Part shown: in pieces, positions 41,531-50,638 of the stretch | How the letters are laid out: each line of letters begins with the position of its first letter | Numbering within the stretch: the first letter of the stretch is position 1 | NCBI GenBank assembly: GCA_005888635.1 | Contig: VBAW01000022.1 | Span: 1 to 52,732, forward strand | From: Candidatus Bathyarchaeota archaeon | Lineage (GTDB): Archaea > Thermoproteota > Bathyarchaeia > 40CM-2-53-6 | Length of the DNA: 52,732 bases | Direction of reading: 5' to 3' | The notes under the pieces: generated by a model | The model's database searches: none | Seen by the model: the letters and a program-made list of their open reading frames with translations, nothing else | Told to the model about the DNA's origin: nothing | Program-made: the position numbers and the translations under genes

Positions 41531-41919
41531 CCCTTCCTGATCGTTACAATAGTTCCTTCTTTCACATTTCTGAAAAGATCCAACCCTTCGGTAATCCTGC
41601 CTAGTTTGTTTACGGGACTATACGGCCTCGTCGGCCCGTAAAACACGCAGACAGCAACACCCATCGGCCAGTACGCGATACTCCCAATATCCAGAGTACT
41701 CTTGGGATTCTCACTCGGTGCTTTCACCGAGACTTGGAAGTATACTTCTTCCCCATAGCGAACAACCCGGCCTCCAACGGGAAGATTCCGCAGAAGGGCG
41801 TCAGCTGTGCGGGGGCTGGCGAACCTATGAAACTCTCCAATGGCATCTCCAACGCCCTCAATGGAGAAGATGACCTTTGGACGCGAGACCTCAGACGCCG
41901 GAATACGAGACAAGATCAA
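41527..41919 (-). CDS. Cyclophilin-like fold protein (COG2164 type)
   Basis: The pattern EFHRFASPRTADALLRNLPVGGRVVRYGEEVYFQV, then DIGSIAYWPMGVAVCVFYGPTRPYSPVNKLGRI, is that of the small archaeal/bacterial cyclophilin-like fold family. Members resemble cyclophilin structurally but isomerase activity is not established. The TTG start follows directly on the stop of the DegT aminotransferase, so the two are coupled. Confidence 0.82.
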   Translation of the reverse strand: MILSRIPASEVSRPKVIFSIEGVGDAIGEFHRFASPRTADALLRNLPVGGRVVRYGEEVYFQVSVKAPSENPKSTLDIGSIAYWPMGVAVCVFYGPTRPYSPVNKLGRITEGLDLFRNVKEGTIVTIRKG

Positions 41920-43041
41920 TCAAACAATGATCTTACGAAGAGTCTCGGCAACGTAATCCATCTCCTCCTCGCCAAGACGCGGATGCACTGGCAGGGAGAA
42001 GACTTGGCGCGAAGCCTTCTCTGTCTCAGGAAGTCGTCCCCTCCTGGCTAGATTGGATTCGCGATAGAAAGGAGTCGAATGCACGGGAGTCGAGTAGTAC
42101 ACCGCTGCCTCAATATTCTTGTTCCATAACTTGTCAACTATCTTGTTCCGCTTCGCTGCGTTAACACCTCGCAGCCTCACAGTATATACGTACCAAGCGT
42201 GTTTACGTCCGTCTGGTTCCTTTGGCAGAATTAGCTTTCCGGACATTTCCAGCTTCTGAGTAGCCAGCTCAGCGTTCTTCCGCCTCCGCTCCAAGAACCC
42301 CTGGAGCTTCTTCAGCTGAGCTTGCCCGATCGCGGCAGCGAGCTCTGTCATGTGATAATTATGGCCGAGCCTCACCGTCCAGTAGGGTCGCTGCTCACCG
42401 TGAGACCGGATCATTCGAAGTGCCTGAGCATGCTCATCATCATCGGTTGTAATCATACCTCCCTCTCCCGTCGTCAGGTTCTTCGCAGCGTAGAAGCTGA
42501 AGACAGTCATGTCGGAAACGCACCCGACCCGTTTCCCATCATACTGCGCACCGTGAGCCTGAGCGGCGTCCTCAATCACCGTCATACCCTTACCCCTCGC
42601 TAGTTCCGTCGCAGCTTTCAAGTCCGAAGGCAATCCGAACAGATCCGTCGGAATAATCGCCTTTGTTTTTCGAGTCACAACCTCCTCAATGCTATCAGTT
42701 CTGAGACAAAAGGTATCCTTGTCTATATCCGCAAAGACGGGCGTAGCCCCTGCTAGAACTACGGCGTTGACTGCACCCACGAAGGTGAAAGAAGGAACAA
42801 TGACCTCGTCCCCCGGCCCAACCTCAGCAGCCAGTAAAGCGGCGTGAAGAGCCGCCGTGCCATTCACAACAGCGATCGCGTGTTTTGCACCAACCCACTT
42901 AGCAAAACTTCTCTCAAATTCGAGAACCCGAGGACCCATACCACTTTTATCAGTGAGTACTCCGCTTCGAAGAACCTCCACGGCAGAGTCAATTTCTTCC
43001 TTCCCAAGAAAAGGCTGATTGATTCTGATAAGCTCACGCAA
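41920..43041 (-). CDS. DegT/DnrJ/EryC1/StrS aminotransferase
   Basis: PLP-enzyme features include GTAALHAALLAAEVGPGDEVIVPSFTFVGAVNAV, VIEDAAQAHGA (Asp that binds the pyridine nitrogen), SFYAAKNLTTGEGGMI (Schiff-base Lys) and GHNYHMTELAAAIGQAQL. These enzymes aminate keto-sugars in surface glycan synthesis. At 373 residues it has the usual length. It may act in the same pathway as the nucleotide-sugar genes at the start of the window, though they are far apart. Confidence 0.93.
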   Translation of the reverse strand: MRELIRINQPFLGKEEIDSAVEVLRSGVLTDKSGMGPRVLEFERSFAKWVGAKHAIAVVNGTAALHAALLAAEVGPGDEVIVPSFTFVGAVNAVVLAGATPVFADIDKDTFCLRTDSIEEVVTRKTKAIIPTDLFGLPSDLKAATELARGKGMTVIEDAAQAHGAQYDGKRVGCVSDMTVFSFYAAKNLTTGEGGMITTDDDEHAQALRMIRSHGEQRPYWTVRLGHNYHMTELAAAIGQAQLKKLQGFLERRRKNAELATQKLEMSGKLILPKEPDGRKHAWYVYTVRLRGVNAAKRNKIVDKLWNKNIEAAVYYSTPVHSTPFYRESNLARRGRLPETEKASRQVFSLPVHPRLGEEEMDYVAETLRKIIV

Positions 43042-43602
43042 TTAGTAGAATCTCCGATTCTCTCCACGACTCGAATGATCACTCTAAAAGAGTTCTCTAT
43101 CGAAGACAAAACCATTCGATGGCGAGTGGTCTTGTTCCATTAGGACGCACGAATCAAATCGTCGACGCATTTTTCAAACGTCGAGAAATCCAAATCTAAG
43201 TGGGCAACGATCTACGAAAACCTTCCGCGCCGAGTTTGGTGCATGGGTCTTTATCCCTCATCTCTGTCAGCGATTGTGAAGCGATTCCAAACCCTATGGA
43301 ATCTCCGCTAGCTACTGAGTGCCTCAGAGAGATTGGACAGAAGAATTTCGAAAAGGATCGACTCCTTGTCTCTCATCGTCTGGCTTTCTCTTCTTTGGCA
43401 CTACACAGAACGTGGACTGAAGAATATCAACAGCCTCAAGATCGAGGATCAAAAGGGCTGAAATGAAGCTGAATTCTACTGATTGGTTCTTGGATTCCTC
43501 GAAGTACCGATTGCTTCCGGTTTCAAGGTTCCTCGGGTTGCTAAAATTTATATCGCGCGCGTTTTGTGTCGCTGGAATTGTAATAGAGGAGCAAGGGGAA
43601 GA
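43042..43602. promoter_or_regulatory. Intergenic region with thermosome promoter
   Basis: AATTTATAT at 43546-43554 is a strong TATA-like box 50 bases before the thermosome TTG; purine-rich GAGGAGCAAGGGGAAG at 43586-43601 offers a ribosome site. The remaining 500 bases show only overlapping unlikely ORFs (for example 43200-43466). Confidence 0.55.
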
Positions 43603-45252
43603 TTGTCTGCAGAACTGACAGGCCAGCAAGTAATTATTCTAAAAGAAGGAACATCCAGATCTAGAGGAAGAGACGCCCAGAAGGCAAACATCGTCGCTGC
43701 GAAGATAATCGCAGAATCAATCAAAACATCTCTCGGACCCAAGGGCATGGACAAAATGCTCGTAGACGGGTTCGGCGACGTGACCATCACAAACGACGGC
43801 GCGACAATACTCGACGAGATGGAAGTCCAACACCCAGCCGCCAAAATGATGGTCGAAGTAGCAAAAACCCAAGACGATGAAGTAGGAGACGGCACAACAA
43901 CGTCCGTCGTCGTTGCGGGAGAATTATTGAAACGAGCCGAGGACCTCCTCGACCAAGACTTACACCCAACCGTTATCGTTGATGGTTATCGTATCGCCTC
44001 CGAAAAAGCCCTAGAGATTCTTGACCAGATTGCCATCAAAGTAGATCCAACCGATAAGACAATGTTGAAGAAAATAGCCACAGTCTCACTCGCTAGCAAG
44101 CTACTCGCCGAATACGAGCAAATAGCGGAACTGACAGTTAACGCGGTTCTTCAGGTGGCAGAGAAGACTGAGGAAGGAGGGTACAGGGTCGATATTGACG
44201 ACATTAAGGTGGAGAAGAAGCCTGGAGAATCACTTCTTGATACAGTACTGATCAAAGGCATCGTGTTGGACAAAGAGGTTGTCCACCCTGGAATGCCCAA
44301 GAGAATTGAGGATGCGAAGATCGCTCTTGTTGACTCTCCCCTTGAGGTTGAGAAGACGGAGTTTGATGCAAAGATAAACATCGAGAATCCAGAGCAGATG
44401 AAATCATTCCTCGACGAAGAGGAGAAGATGCTAAAAGACATGGTCGAAAAGGTCGCGGGTGCAGGCGCTAACGTATTGCTATGCGAGAAAGGGATCGATG
44501 ATGTAGCTCAGCACTACCTGGCAAAGAAGGGAATCCTCGCGGTTCGAAGAGTAAAACAGTCTGACATTGAAAAACTTGTGAAAGCTACGGGTGCGAAGAT
44601 TGTCAGTAACCTCGACGACCTAAAGGCCGGCGACTTGGGCAAGGCAGCTCTAGTGGAGGAGAGAAAGATCGGAGATGACAAGATGACTTTCGTCGAAGGC
44701 GCGAAGAACCCGAAGGCGGTAACAATTCTCGTCCGAGGGGGAAGCGAGAGACTGGTCGACGAGGCTGAGAGGTCAATTCATGACGCGTTGTGCGTCGTTA
44801 GAGACGTGGTTCGAGATCCTCGGATCGTGGGAGGCGGGGGTGCACCGGAGGCAGAGATAGCCAAGCAGCTCAGAGGATTCGCGCAGAAACAGGAAGGAAA
44901 GGAACAGCTTGCAGTCCTAGCATTCGCCAACGGATTAGAATCAGTGCCGGTCGCTCTAGCGGAGAACGCCGGGCTTGACCCGATCGACATTATGGTGCAG
45001 CTCCGTGCGGCCCACGAAAAAGGACAGACATGGTATGGCGTTGATGTGTTCGAAGGCAAGGCCGCAGATCTGAAGGAGAAGGGCGTGCTTGAGCCTCACG
45101 GGGTAAAGATGCAGGTCATAAAATCTGCATCCGAAGCGGCCGGAATGATCCTAAAGATAGATGACGTGATAGCGTCAGCAAAATCGAAAGACTCTCCGGG
45201 ACCTCCGAAACACGACGGAGAAGGTGGCGAAGAGGGAGCAAGTGAGTACTAG
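43603..45252 (+). CDS. Thermosome subunit (group II chaperonin)
   Basis: The family motifs are [28 protein letters not shown] (nucleotide and metal binding), [15 protein letters not shown] (catalytic Asp), [21 protein letters not shown], and [17 protein letters not shown] near the C-terminus. At 549 residues it is normal. It forms the eight- or nine-membered double-ring folding machine. The longer open frame from 43483 is rejected; TTG 43603 ([16 protein letters not shown]) matches the family. The C-terminal GGEEGASEY tail is flexible, as usual. rpoK overlaps its 3' end. Confidence 0.96.
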   Translation: MSAELTGQQVIILKEGTSRSRGRDAQKANIVAAKIIAESIKTSLGPKGMDKMLVDGFGDVTITNDGATILDEMEVQHPAAKMMVEVAKTQDDEVGDGTTTSVVVAGELLKRAEDLLDQDLHPTVIVDGYRIASEKALEILDQIAIKVDPTDKTMLKKIATVSLASKLLAEYEQIAELTVNAVLQVAEKTEEGGYRVDIDDIKVEKKPGESLLDTVLIKGIVLDKEVVHPGMPKRIEDAKIALVDSPLEVEKTEFDAKINIENPEQMKSFLDEEEKMLKDMVEKVAGAGANVLLCEKGIDDVAQHYLAKKGILAVRRVKQSDIEKLVKATGAKIVSNLDDLKAGDLGKAALVEERKIGDDKMTFVEGAKNPKAVTILVRGGSERLVDEAERSIHDALCVVRDVVRDPRIVGGGGAPEAEIAKQLRGFAQKQEGKEQLAVLAFANGLESVPVALAENAGLDPIDIMVQLRAAHEKGQTWYGVDVFEGKAADLKEKGVLEPHGVKMQVIKSASEAAGMILKIDDVIASAKSKDSPGPPKHDGEGGEEGASEY

Positions 45253-45541
45253 AGAGCCCGACAGTATTGAGATCGGGCCCCCTAAGCTCACACGCTTCGA
45301 ACGAGCAAGGGTCGTAGGCGCGCGCGCGCTTCAAGTCTCAATGGGCGCACCGGTACTATTGGATCTCAAAGACCCTACACTTTCACCCATCGACATTGCA
45401 CTAATGGAGCTGGATGAAGGAGTCCTCCCCATCAGCATCCGACGAGCACTCCCAGACGGGACTAGCCAGAACATTCCGCTGAAATGGTTGCTCCACCCTG
45501 AGGAAGAGAGAAAGCTTAGGGGAAAGAAAGAAGACTCCTAA
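45242..45541 (+). CDS. rpoK: DNA-directed RNA polymerase subunit K (Rpb6 homologue)
   Basis: [32 protein letters not shown] and a later [12 protein letters not shown] match archaeal RpoK/Rpb6, a small subunit that stabilises the polymerase clamp. GTG 45242 is favoured because GAGGGA precedes it at a normal ribosome-site spacing; GTG 45224 is an alternative. It overlaps the end of the thermosome gene, implying cotranscription. Confidence 0.93.
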   Translation: MSTREPDSIEIGPPKLTRFERARVVGARALQVSMGAPVLLDLKDPTLSPIDIALMELDEGVLPISIRRALPDGTSQNIPLKWLLHPEEERKLRGKKEDS

Positions 45542-45553
45542 GTCTGCGACTTA

Positions 45554-45769
45554 GTGTCAGATTACAACTTGGAACCTGTCGATAAGGAGGAGAGGTTCTC
45601 CTGGAAAGCAGCTACAGTAATCATGTTGCTACTCTCGCTGTTCGCCCTGACAATGACGCTGTTGGGAATGAATCCCTTCACGCTACTGTTCAACGTGGCA
45701 CTAGTCTACTTGCCGACAGTAATACTGCTCGGCTCTACCCTATTCAAAAGAACCAAGCAATCTTCGTAG
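45554..45769 (+). CDS. Small two-helix membrane protein
   Basis: The 71-residue protein has two hydrophobic helices, ATVIMLLLSLFALTMTLLG and LLFNVALVYLPTVILLGS, after a charged N-terminal tail. The start is GTG. It is separated by 12 bases from rpoK and convergent with rimI. No family is recognised. Confidence 0.6.
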   Translation: MSDYNLEPVDKEERFSWKAATVIMLLLSLFALTMTLLGMNPFTLLFNVALVYLPTVILLGSTLFKRTKQSS

Positions 45770-45779
45770 AACGAAGGTT

Positions 45780-46292
45780 CTAAGAAGCGACGCCCGAAGC
45801 GGTCGTATATGGAAGCCTGACACTCATCAGAAAAGCGTCAGCCCCATCATGATAATAGTGCGAAACTGTTCGAACCGTATCGAACCCCATATCTTTGTAC
45901 AGTTTAACGGCTTCCTCATTCGCGGTTCGGACCTCCAAGAAGCACTCCTCGCCCCCGTGCAATTCTAGCGCTTTCATCGCAGAAACTACGAGTTCTCTTC
46001 CGATCCCTCTTCTACGAAAGTCGGGAAGTACGGCTACAGATACGACGTGTCCTTTTCGGACCATACGGAAGCGTCTGAGATCGGAGAACCCAAACTCGAG
46101 GCGGCACATTATGTATCCGACAACCCTGTTGTCGCGCTCTGCGACGATGAAGGCCTCAGGACAGCTCTTGTAGACCTCCATGAAGAAGTATGCACTATAG
46201 TTTTCCGGAAGACAGACCCTGTTAATCTCGACGACCGCCGAAAGATCATCCGGCCTAAAAGGCCGAAGAAGATAGGGCGCCTCCAGCAACAA
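45780..46292 (-). CDS. rimI: GNAT N-terminal acetyltransferase (RimI/Ard1 type)
   Basis: The acetyl-CoA binding signature VVSVAVLPDFRRRGIGRELV (RxxGxG/A) is preceded by FIVAERDNRVVGYIMCRLE and followed by LEVRTANEEAVKLYKDMGF. At 170 residues this is the archaeal Nat/Ard1 group that acetylates protein N-termini. The N-terminal YLLRPFRPDDLSAVVEINRVCLPENY segment is also typical. Confidence 0.9.
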   Translation of the reverse strand: MLLEAPYLLRPFRPDDLSAVVEINRVCLPENYSAYFFMEVYKSCPEAFIVAERDNRVVGYIMCRLEFGFSDLRRFRMVRKGHVVSVAVLPDFRRRGIGRELVVSAMKALELHGGEECFLEVRTANEEAVKLYKDMGFDTVRTVSHYYHDGADAFLMSVRLPYTTASGVAS

Positions 46293-46372
46293 GCCTCTAC
46301 CCTAAAACAAAACCTCTGACCCTATAATATCTTGTCGTCGAATTCATCACTAGAGCTTGCAGTTGACAACAC

Positions 46373-46380
46373 GTTTAAAT
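46373..46380 (+). promoter_or_regulatory. TATA-like box for site-2 protease
   Basis: GTTTAAAT lies 42 bases before ATG 46422, supporting that start over upstream in-frame codons. Confidence 0.45.
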
Positions 46381-46421
46381 CGCTAAGAACTCGGGTGCGA
46401 AGAAAACGGCGATTTCTAGGA

Positions 46422-47630
46422 ATGAGTGACGTCCCGCAACCATCACCCCAACCAGCAACTGAGCCGAACTTCGCCCCATACACGGGCCCATCACTAGAGA
46501 CGGTCAAATCGATAGTCGCGTCACAATTCCAAGTCAAGGACGCGTTTCTCGATCCTTACGGGATTCCAACAATTCTAGTATCAACGGAACCGACGAGAGA
46601 AAAGTTCAGGAACGTAGCTGAACAACTCAGAACCCAAAATCTGCTTGGAGCAATACGTGCGACCGGAGACACGCTGACAATCAAAGTCTTCCAGAAACCC
46701 CAGATAAAACCCTCCCGCCGAACTATCAATCTGGGACTCTTCCTGGCTACCGTTGTGAGCGTAACCGTTGCAGGATACTTCCTCTGGACGGGGGGACTTG
46801 GGGGATCGCAGACCCTCCAGGCACAATTCGATCAGATAGTCTCACCTGGAGCCAGTTCCTACGTCGAAGCCGCGACTTTCGCGGTTGGGCTGCTCGCTAT
46901 AATCGGTCTTCACGAATTCGGACACAAAGCCGCCACAACATACCACAAACTGGACGCCACGTTCCCATATTTCATCCCGGGTCCGCCTCCCATCGGCACA
47001 TTCGGAGCCCTCATATCTCTAAAGGGTCCCCCAGCCAACAGGGATCAGCTGTTCGACTTGGGGCTCAGCGGCCCGGTCGTAGGCTTCGTGGTCACCATGA
47101 TCATAGGCGCGGTAAGCATGCTCTTCGGACCTGCACTCACACCTGCAAAATTGGCCTCTCTAAACACCTGGAATTCTACATGTAGCGCACGGCTTGGAGT
47201 CGGGAGCTGCCTATCAAACGTGAGCTTTCCAGCTCAGCCCTTGATCTTAGTGCTGCTCTCTAACCTGACCGGATACATCAATCCGAACGTAATATTCGAC
47301 CAACAACTATTCTTCGCCGCCCAGATCGGCGCGCTTTTGACATTCCTCAATATCGTGCCTGCATGGCAGCTCGATGGCGGTCACATCTCAAGAGCAGTCT
47401 TCGGCCCCAGCGGACACAAAATCGCAACCTTCGCCGGCCTAATCTTGCTCCTCCTGTCAGGCTTCTGGGCATTCGCCCTCCTGGTACTCGTAATGATGGC
47501 GTTCTCCCGCCGAGGATTCGCTGGAGTGGAACCGCTTGATGACGTGAGCCCGGTCAGCAACTCAAGAAAAATTCTCTACATTCTCGGAATCGCGATGCTC
47601 GTGCTGACCTTTGCAAACTCTCCACTTTAA
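46422..47630 (+). CDS. Site-2 protease family membrane metalloprotease (M50)
   Basis: The N-terminal 80 residues are a cytoplasmic domain. The membrane part has IIGLHEFGHKAATT (HExxH active site), GTFGALISLKGPP and a later FLNIVPAWQLDGGHISRAVFG (NxxPxxxLDG). Six or so membrane segments are visible. S2P enzymes cut substrates within the membrane, often in signalling. ATG 46422 is chosen on promoter spacing. The next gene overlaps by 20 bases. Confidence 0.93.
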   Translation: MSDVPQPSPQPATEPNFAPYTGPSLETVKSIVASQFQVKDAFLDPYGIPTILVSTEPTREKFRNVAEQLRTQNLLGAIRATGDTLTIKVFQKPQIKPSRRTINLGLFLATVVSVTVAGYFLWTGGLGGSQTLQAQFDQIVSPGASSYVEAATFAVGLLAIIGLHEFGHKAATTYHKLDATFPYFIPGPPPIGTFGALISLKGPPANRDQLFDLGLSGPVVGFVVTMIIGAVSMLFGPALTPAKLASLNTWNSTCSARLGVGSCLSNVSFPAQPLILVLLSNLTGYINPNVIFDQQLFFAAQIGALLTFLNIVPAWQLDGGHISRAVFGPSGHKIATFAGLILLLLSGFWAFALLVLVMMAFSRRGFAGVEPLDDVSPVSNSRKILYILGIAMLVLTFANSPL

Positions 47631-48333
47631 GGAACGGCACCATACGCCATCGTACTTCGTAAGCCGCGTGATAGTAGAGACTCTGAAATACACAAGAAGC
47701 GACAAACTACTCAACATCAGTCAGATCGCAGACCGAGCGAAAACCACAACTGAACAAGTCGAACTGATTCTCGGCCCAATGCTCCAGTTAGAGGTTCCAT
47801 CGGGTGCACACCTCACCAATTCAGCCCGGTTCAAGCTGGCCTTCGAGGCGGTCAGGCACGGAGCGCTTCAACAAGCAGCCAGAGCCTTGAGTTGGCAGGA
47901 GTTCGAAGCCTTCATCGAAGAGTGCCTACAAACCGTCGGATTTGATACCCAGAAGGGAACCATCATCAAGGACGAATCTAGACGATGGCAGATTGATGTG
48001 ATCGCAAAGAAGAGTCGAATGATTCTCGCGATAGACTGCAAACACTGGGAATCTCCAGGCTATGACTCAAAGCTTACCAAGGCAGCTGACCATCAAAAGC
48101 TAGCGCTCCATGCTCTCATCCAACAAATGACAGGGAGAGGAGATGTTGAGAGAGAGGGAGTCTTTGCCCTGCCGATCATTCTCACCCTCTTCGAACCTCG
48201 GTCGCGCCTAGTAGACGGAGCCGTTGTGGTCTCGGTTGAGCAGTTTGCAGATTTTCTGGAGGGAGTATCTCCCTTCTCATCGGAACTGCCGTTCATACAT
48301 GCGCAAGGCGTCGCAAAAAGCTCTATCAATTGA
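47611..48333 (+). CDS. Restriction-endonuclease-fold (PD-(D/E)XK) protein with N-terminal HTH-like part
   Basis: The C-terminal half has WQIDVIAKKSRMILAIDCKHW, a D...(x10)...D-x-K metal site typical of the PD-(D/E)XK nuclease fold, preceded by FEAFIEECLQTVGFDTQKG (helix and strand). The N-terminal half looks like a winged helix (SQIADRAKTTTEQVELILGPML). Similar Mrr-like proteins are archaeal nucleases or Holliday junction-related proteins. Its TTG start overlaps the S2P gene by 20 bases, an odd pair functionally. The target is unknown. Confidence 0.65.
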   Translation: MQTLHFKERHHTPSYFVSRVIVETLKYTRSDKLLNISQIADRAKTTTEQVELILGPMLQLEVPSGAHLTNSARFKLAFEAVRHGALQQAARALSWQEFEAFIEECLQTVGFDTQKGTIIKDESRRWQIDVIAKKSRMILAIDCKHWESPGYDSKLTKAADHQKLALHALIQQMTGRGDVEREGVFALPIILTLFEPRSRLVDGAVVVSVEQFADFLEGVSPFSSELPFIHAQGVAKSSIN

Positions 48334-48360
48334 TAGACGCGAGAGTCGGAGTCGGTTGAG

Positions 48361-49200
48361 ATGAACGTCGTAGTGGTCGGGGCCGGAACAATGGGGTCCG
48401 GCATCGCATATGTATCGGCCGCATCCGGTCACAACGTTGTCGTCGTAGAACAGGACCAGAAGCTTCTCGACTCTGGAATGAAGAGAGTCGCGGAATACGT
48501 CCAGCGAGCTATCTCTCGCGGTCGCATAACCAAAGACCAGGCCTCAACAGTAAACACGAAGCTACGAGGCACTATAGACTTCAACTCCGCATGCAGGGAC
48601 GCGAATCTTGTGGTCGAAGCTGTCTTCGAAGATCCGATAGTCAAGGAGAAAGTATTTTCGACAATCGACAAGTCCTCTCCCAAAGAAGCAATCCTAGCTT
48701 CCAACACTTCTTCGATAAGTATCACGCGCCTCGCGCGTGCTACTCATAGACCGGACCGGGTGTTGGGATTGCACTTTTTCAACCCAGTACCAACGATGAA
48801 GCTGGTCGAGCTGATCAAGGGCAATCAGACTTCCGAGTCGACAGTCAAGAGTGCCAGGGGCTTTGTCGAATCACTCGGCAAGACGGTTGTGCAATCCATT
48901 GACAAGACTGGATTCATCGTCAATAAGGCACTGATGCCGTTTCTCAACGAGAGTATCAAACTCCTCGAAGGAGGTGTCGCGTCGAAGGAGGACATTGACA
49001 AGGCATTCATGCTTGGAACAAACCACCCCATGGGTCCTCTACAACTATCAGATTTCATTGGCGTTGACGTTGTCTATCAGACCCTCAAGGTCTTGGAGAA
49101 CGAGTACGGAGCATGCTTCAAACCGACCCCTCTGCTCGAGAAGATGGTTAAAGAGGGAAGGCTAGGCCGGAAGACTGGGAAGGGCTTCTATGACTACTGA
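48361..49200 (+). CDS. 3-hydroxyacyl-CoA dehydrogenase
   Basis: The NAD-binding VVGAGTMGSGIAYVSAASGHNVVVVEQD is followed by FEDPIVKEKVFSTID, SNTSSISITRLA, LGLHFFNPVPTMKLVEL (catalytic His) and the C-terminal helical GPLQLSDFIGVDV domain. At 279 residues it matches the stand-alone 3-hydroxybutyryl-CoA dehydrogenase used in butyrate/beta-oxidation or the hydroxypropionate-hydroxybutyrate cycle. The next gene overlaps it by 11 bases. Without more pathway genes the direction cannot be assigned. Confidence 0.92.
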   Translation: MNVVVVGAGTMGSGIAYVSAASGHNVVVVEQDQKLLDSGMKRVAEYVQRAISRGRITKDQASTVNTKLRGTIDFNSACRDANLVVEAVFEDPIVKEKVFSTIDKSSPKEAILASNTSSISITRLARATHRPDRVLGLHFFNPVPTMKLVELIKGNQTSESTVKSARGFVESLGKTVVQSIDKTGFIVNKALMPFLNESIKLLEGGVASKEDIDKAFMLGTNHPMGPLQLSDFIGVDVVYQTLKVLENEYGACFKPTPLLEKMVKEGRLGRKTGKGFYDY

Positions 49201-49843
49201 CGAGACCTCGAGGATCGACGAACCGTCAAAGCGGCTGACAGAGATGATCCTCAAGGGCGAAGACCAAGAATCAGCGCGTATCGCAGCAGAGATCGTCGGT
49301 GGTAGATCAGAGACAAACGATATCGTGGACGCTATCTCCGAGACAATGAACATCGTGGCAGATCTACATGAAGTCGAGAGATATACAGTCCAGCAAGTTG
49401 AAAGTTGCGAAAGGGCCGCAGAGAGCGCCCTCAACGCGATAAGACCAGGAATCAAAGTAGAACAGCGAAGAATCTCCGGCAAGGTGATGGTAACGTCTCT
49501 GCACGGAGACCCTCACAGATTCGACAAGACCCTTCTCCTTACCATGCTAGAGATGGGAGGATTCTCCGCGCTCGACGGGGGCGAAGAGCTCTCTCCAGAA
49601 GAGGTTGTACGAAACGTCAAGAGCCTCAAACCAGACGTGCTCGCAATCCCACTAGTCACCACATCGGCCGTGAACGATCTGTTGCGCACGAGATCCCTTC
49701 TGGCGAATTCCGGCGTTAAGACTAAGCTCGTCACATACGGGAGGGGAGTGGCCAAGCTGCCGAGCGATTCCCAGCTCAGCGCCATGGAAGAGGACTCGCT
49801 CAGCATCCTGAGCAGAATAGCCGAGATTCTGATGTCTCGCTAA
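49190..49843 (+). CDS. Corrinoid-binding-protein-like (B12-binding domain) protein
   Basis: There is an N-terminal four-helix cap (residues about 1-85) and a Rossmann B12-binding domain from about 95: KVMVTSLHGDPHRFDKTLLLTMLEMGGFSALDGGEEL, where the D-x-H-x-x-G signature appears as DPHRFD (Asp and His retained, Gly replaced by Asp). The later PLVTTSAVNDLL matches SxL/TTT. Length, 217 residues, is like MtaC/MtbC corrinoid proteins. The altered Gly makes cobalamin binding uncertain. It is coupled to the acyl-CoA dehydrogenase gene by overlap. Confidence 0.7.
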   Translation: MTTDETSRIDEPSKRLTEMILKGEDQESARIAAEIVGGRSETNDIVDAISETMNIVADLHEVERYTVQQVESCERAAESALNAIRPGIKVEQRRISGKVMVTSLHGDPHRFDKTLLLTMLEMGGFSALDGGEELSPEEVVRNVKSLKPDVLAIPLVTTSAVNDLLRTRSLLANSGVKTKLVTYGRGVAKLPSDSQLSAMEEDSLSILSRIAEILMSR

Positions 49844-49844
49844 T

Positions 49845-50477
49845 CTACTTCTTCCTTCTGAGAGCCAGCATAAGATTCCTCGTTCCTTTTACTCTCCAGA
49901 GAAGCAACCCTGAGACCACGGTTGAAGAAAGGGCAGCTGAAAGCTGGGACACGACGAACTTGACTGAGTAATCCATTCTGGCTACTCCAAATGACCATGT
50001 GTAGAAGTTGATGGCCGTCTGCCTCAACGAGGGAACTGAGTTTGATGCTGAACCTACCGCGCTGATGAACCAGCTCGACTCAACGATGTACGGCGTGAAG
50101 AGGACAATGCTGAACGGCGTAAGGACAATGGCTGCCGCTTTTACCATTCTTAGAGGGTAGAGTATTCGGCGCACTCGTCGATCAGGACCCGCCATTACGA
50201 ATGCAGTGTTCTCGAAGACGGTCATCCAGAGCGTGAGGAGGACGATGGCGTTCGCCAAGGAGAAGAACAGCGCGATGGAGAGGGGGATCTTTGCCGCTCC
50301 GATTGGAATGTTGAATGCTTCATCCATCATACCTCGGCTCACCATGTAGTTGAAGTAGAGCAGCTCGATAGCGACGGCAATCGCCGCGAAGAGGATTGCA
50401 GGCATCCAGCCTCTCAGGATCTCCCAGCGGAGAAACATGCGCTTGTATGAGGTAGTTCCTGAGGCCACGGCCAACAC
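49845..50477 (-). CDS. Multi-spanning membrane protein, unknown function
   Basis: About five hydrophobic segments (MPAILFAAIAVAIELLYFNY, IPLSIALFFSLANAIVLLTLW, AAIVLTPFSIVLFTPYIV, and two more) with conserved-looking RRVRRILYPLRM and a basic C-terminus (LALRRKK). It is divergent from the signal-peptide protein at 50639. No family is recognised; it may be an assembly or sensor protein paired with the genes to its right. Confidence 0.6.
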   Translation of the reverse strand: MLAVASGTTSYKRMFLRWEILRGWMPAILFAAIAVAIELLYFNYMVSRGMMDEAFNIPIGAAKIPLSIALFFSLANAIVLLTLWMTVFENTAFVMAGPDRRVRRILYPLRMVKAAAIVLTPFSIVLFTPYIVESSWFISAVGSASNSVPSLRQTAINFYTWSFGVARMDYSVKFVVSQLSAALSSTVVSGLLLWRVKGTRNLMLALRRKK

Positions 50478-50638
50478 GTTGATTACGACGAATGTTGACT
50501 GGTTAAAAACCCGCTGGCTCGCGTAACCATATCATTTCCGCTAGAGTTACGGGAGCTTAGTCTACACCCGAACTTCAAATTATCAACAACGTGCTCTGAC
50601 TGCACGTTTCGCCTAGATTTCACGGTCAAGAGAAACGC

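Noticed and set aside
43200-43466. 88-codon ORF upstream of the thermosome
   Set aside because: No promoter or family pattern; it lies in the thermosome upstream region with low-quality composition.
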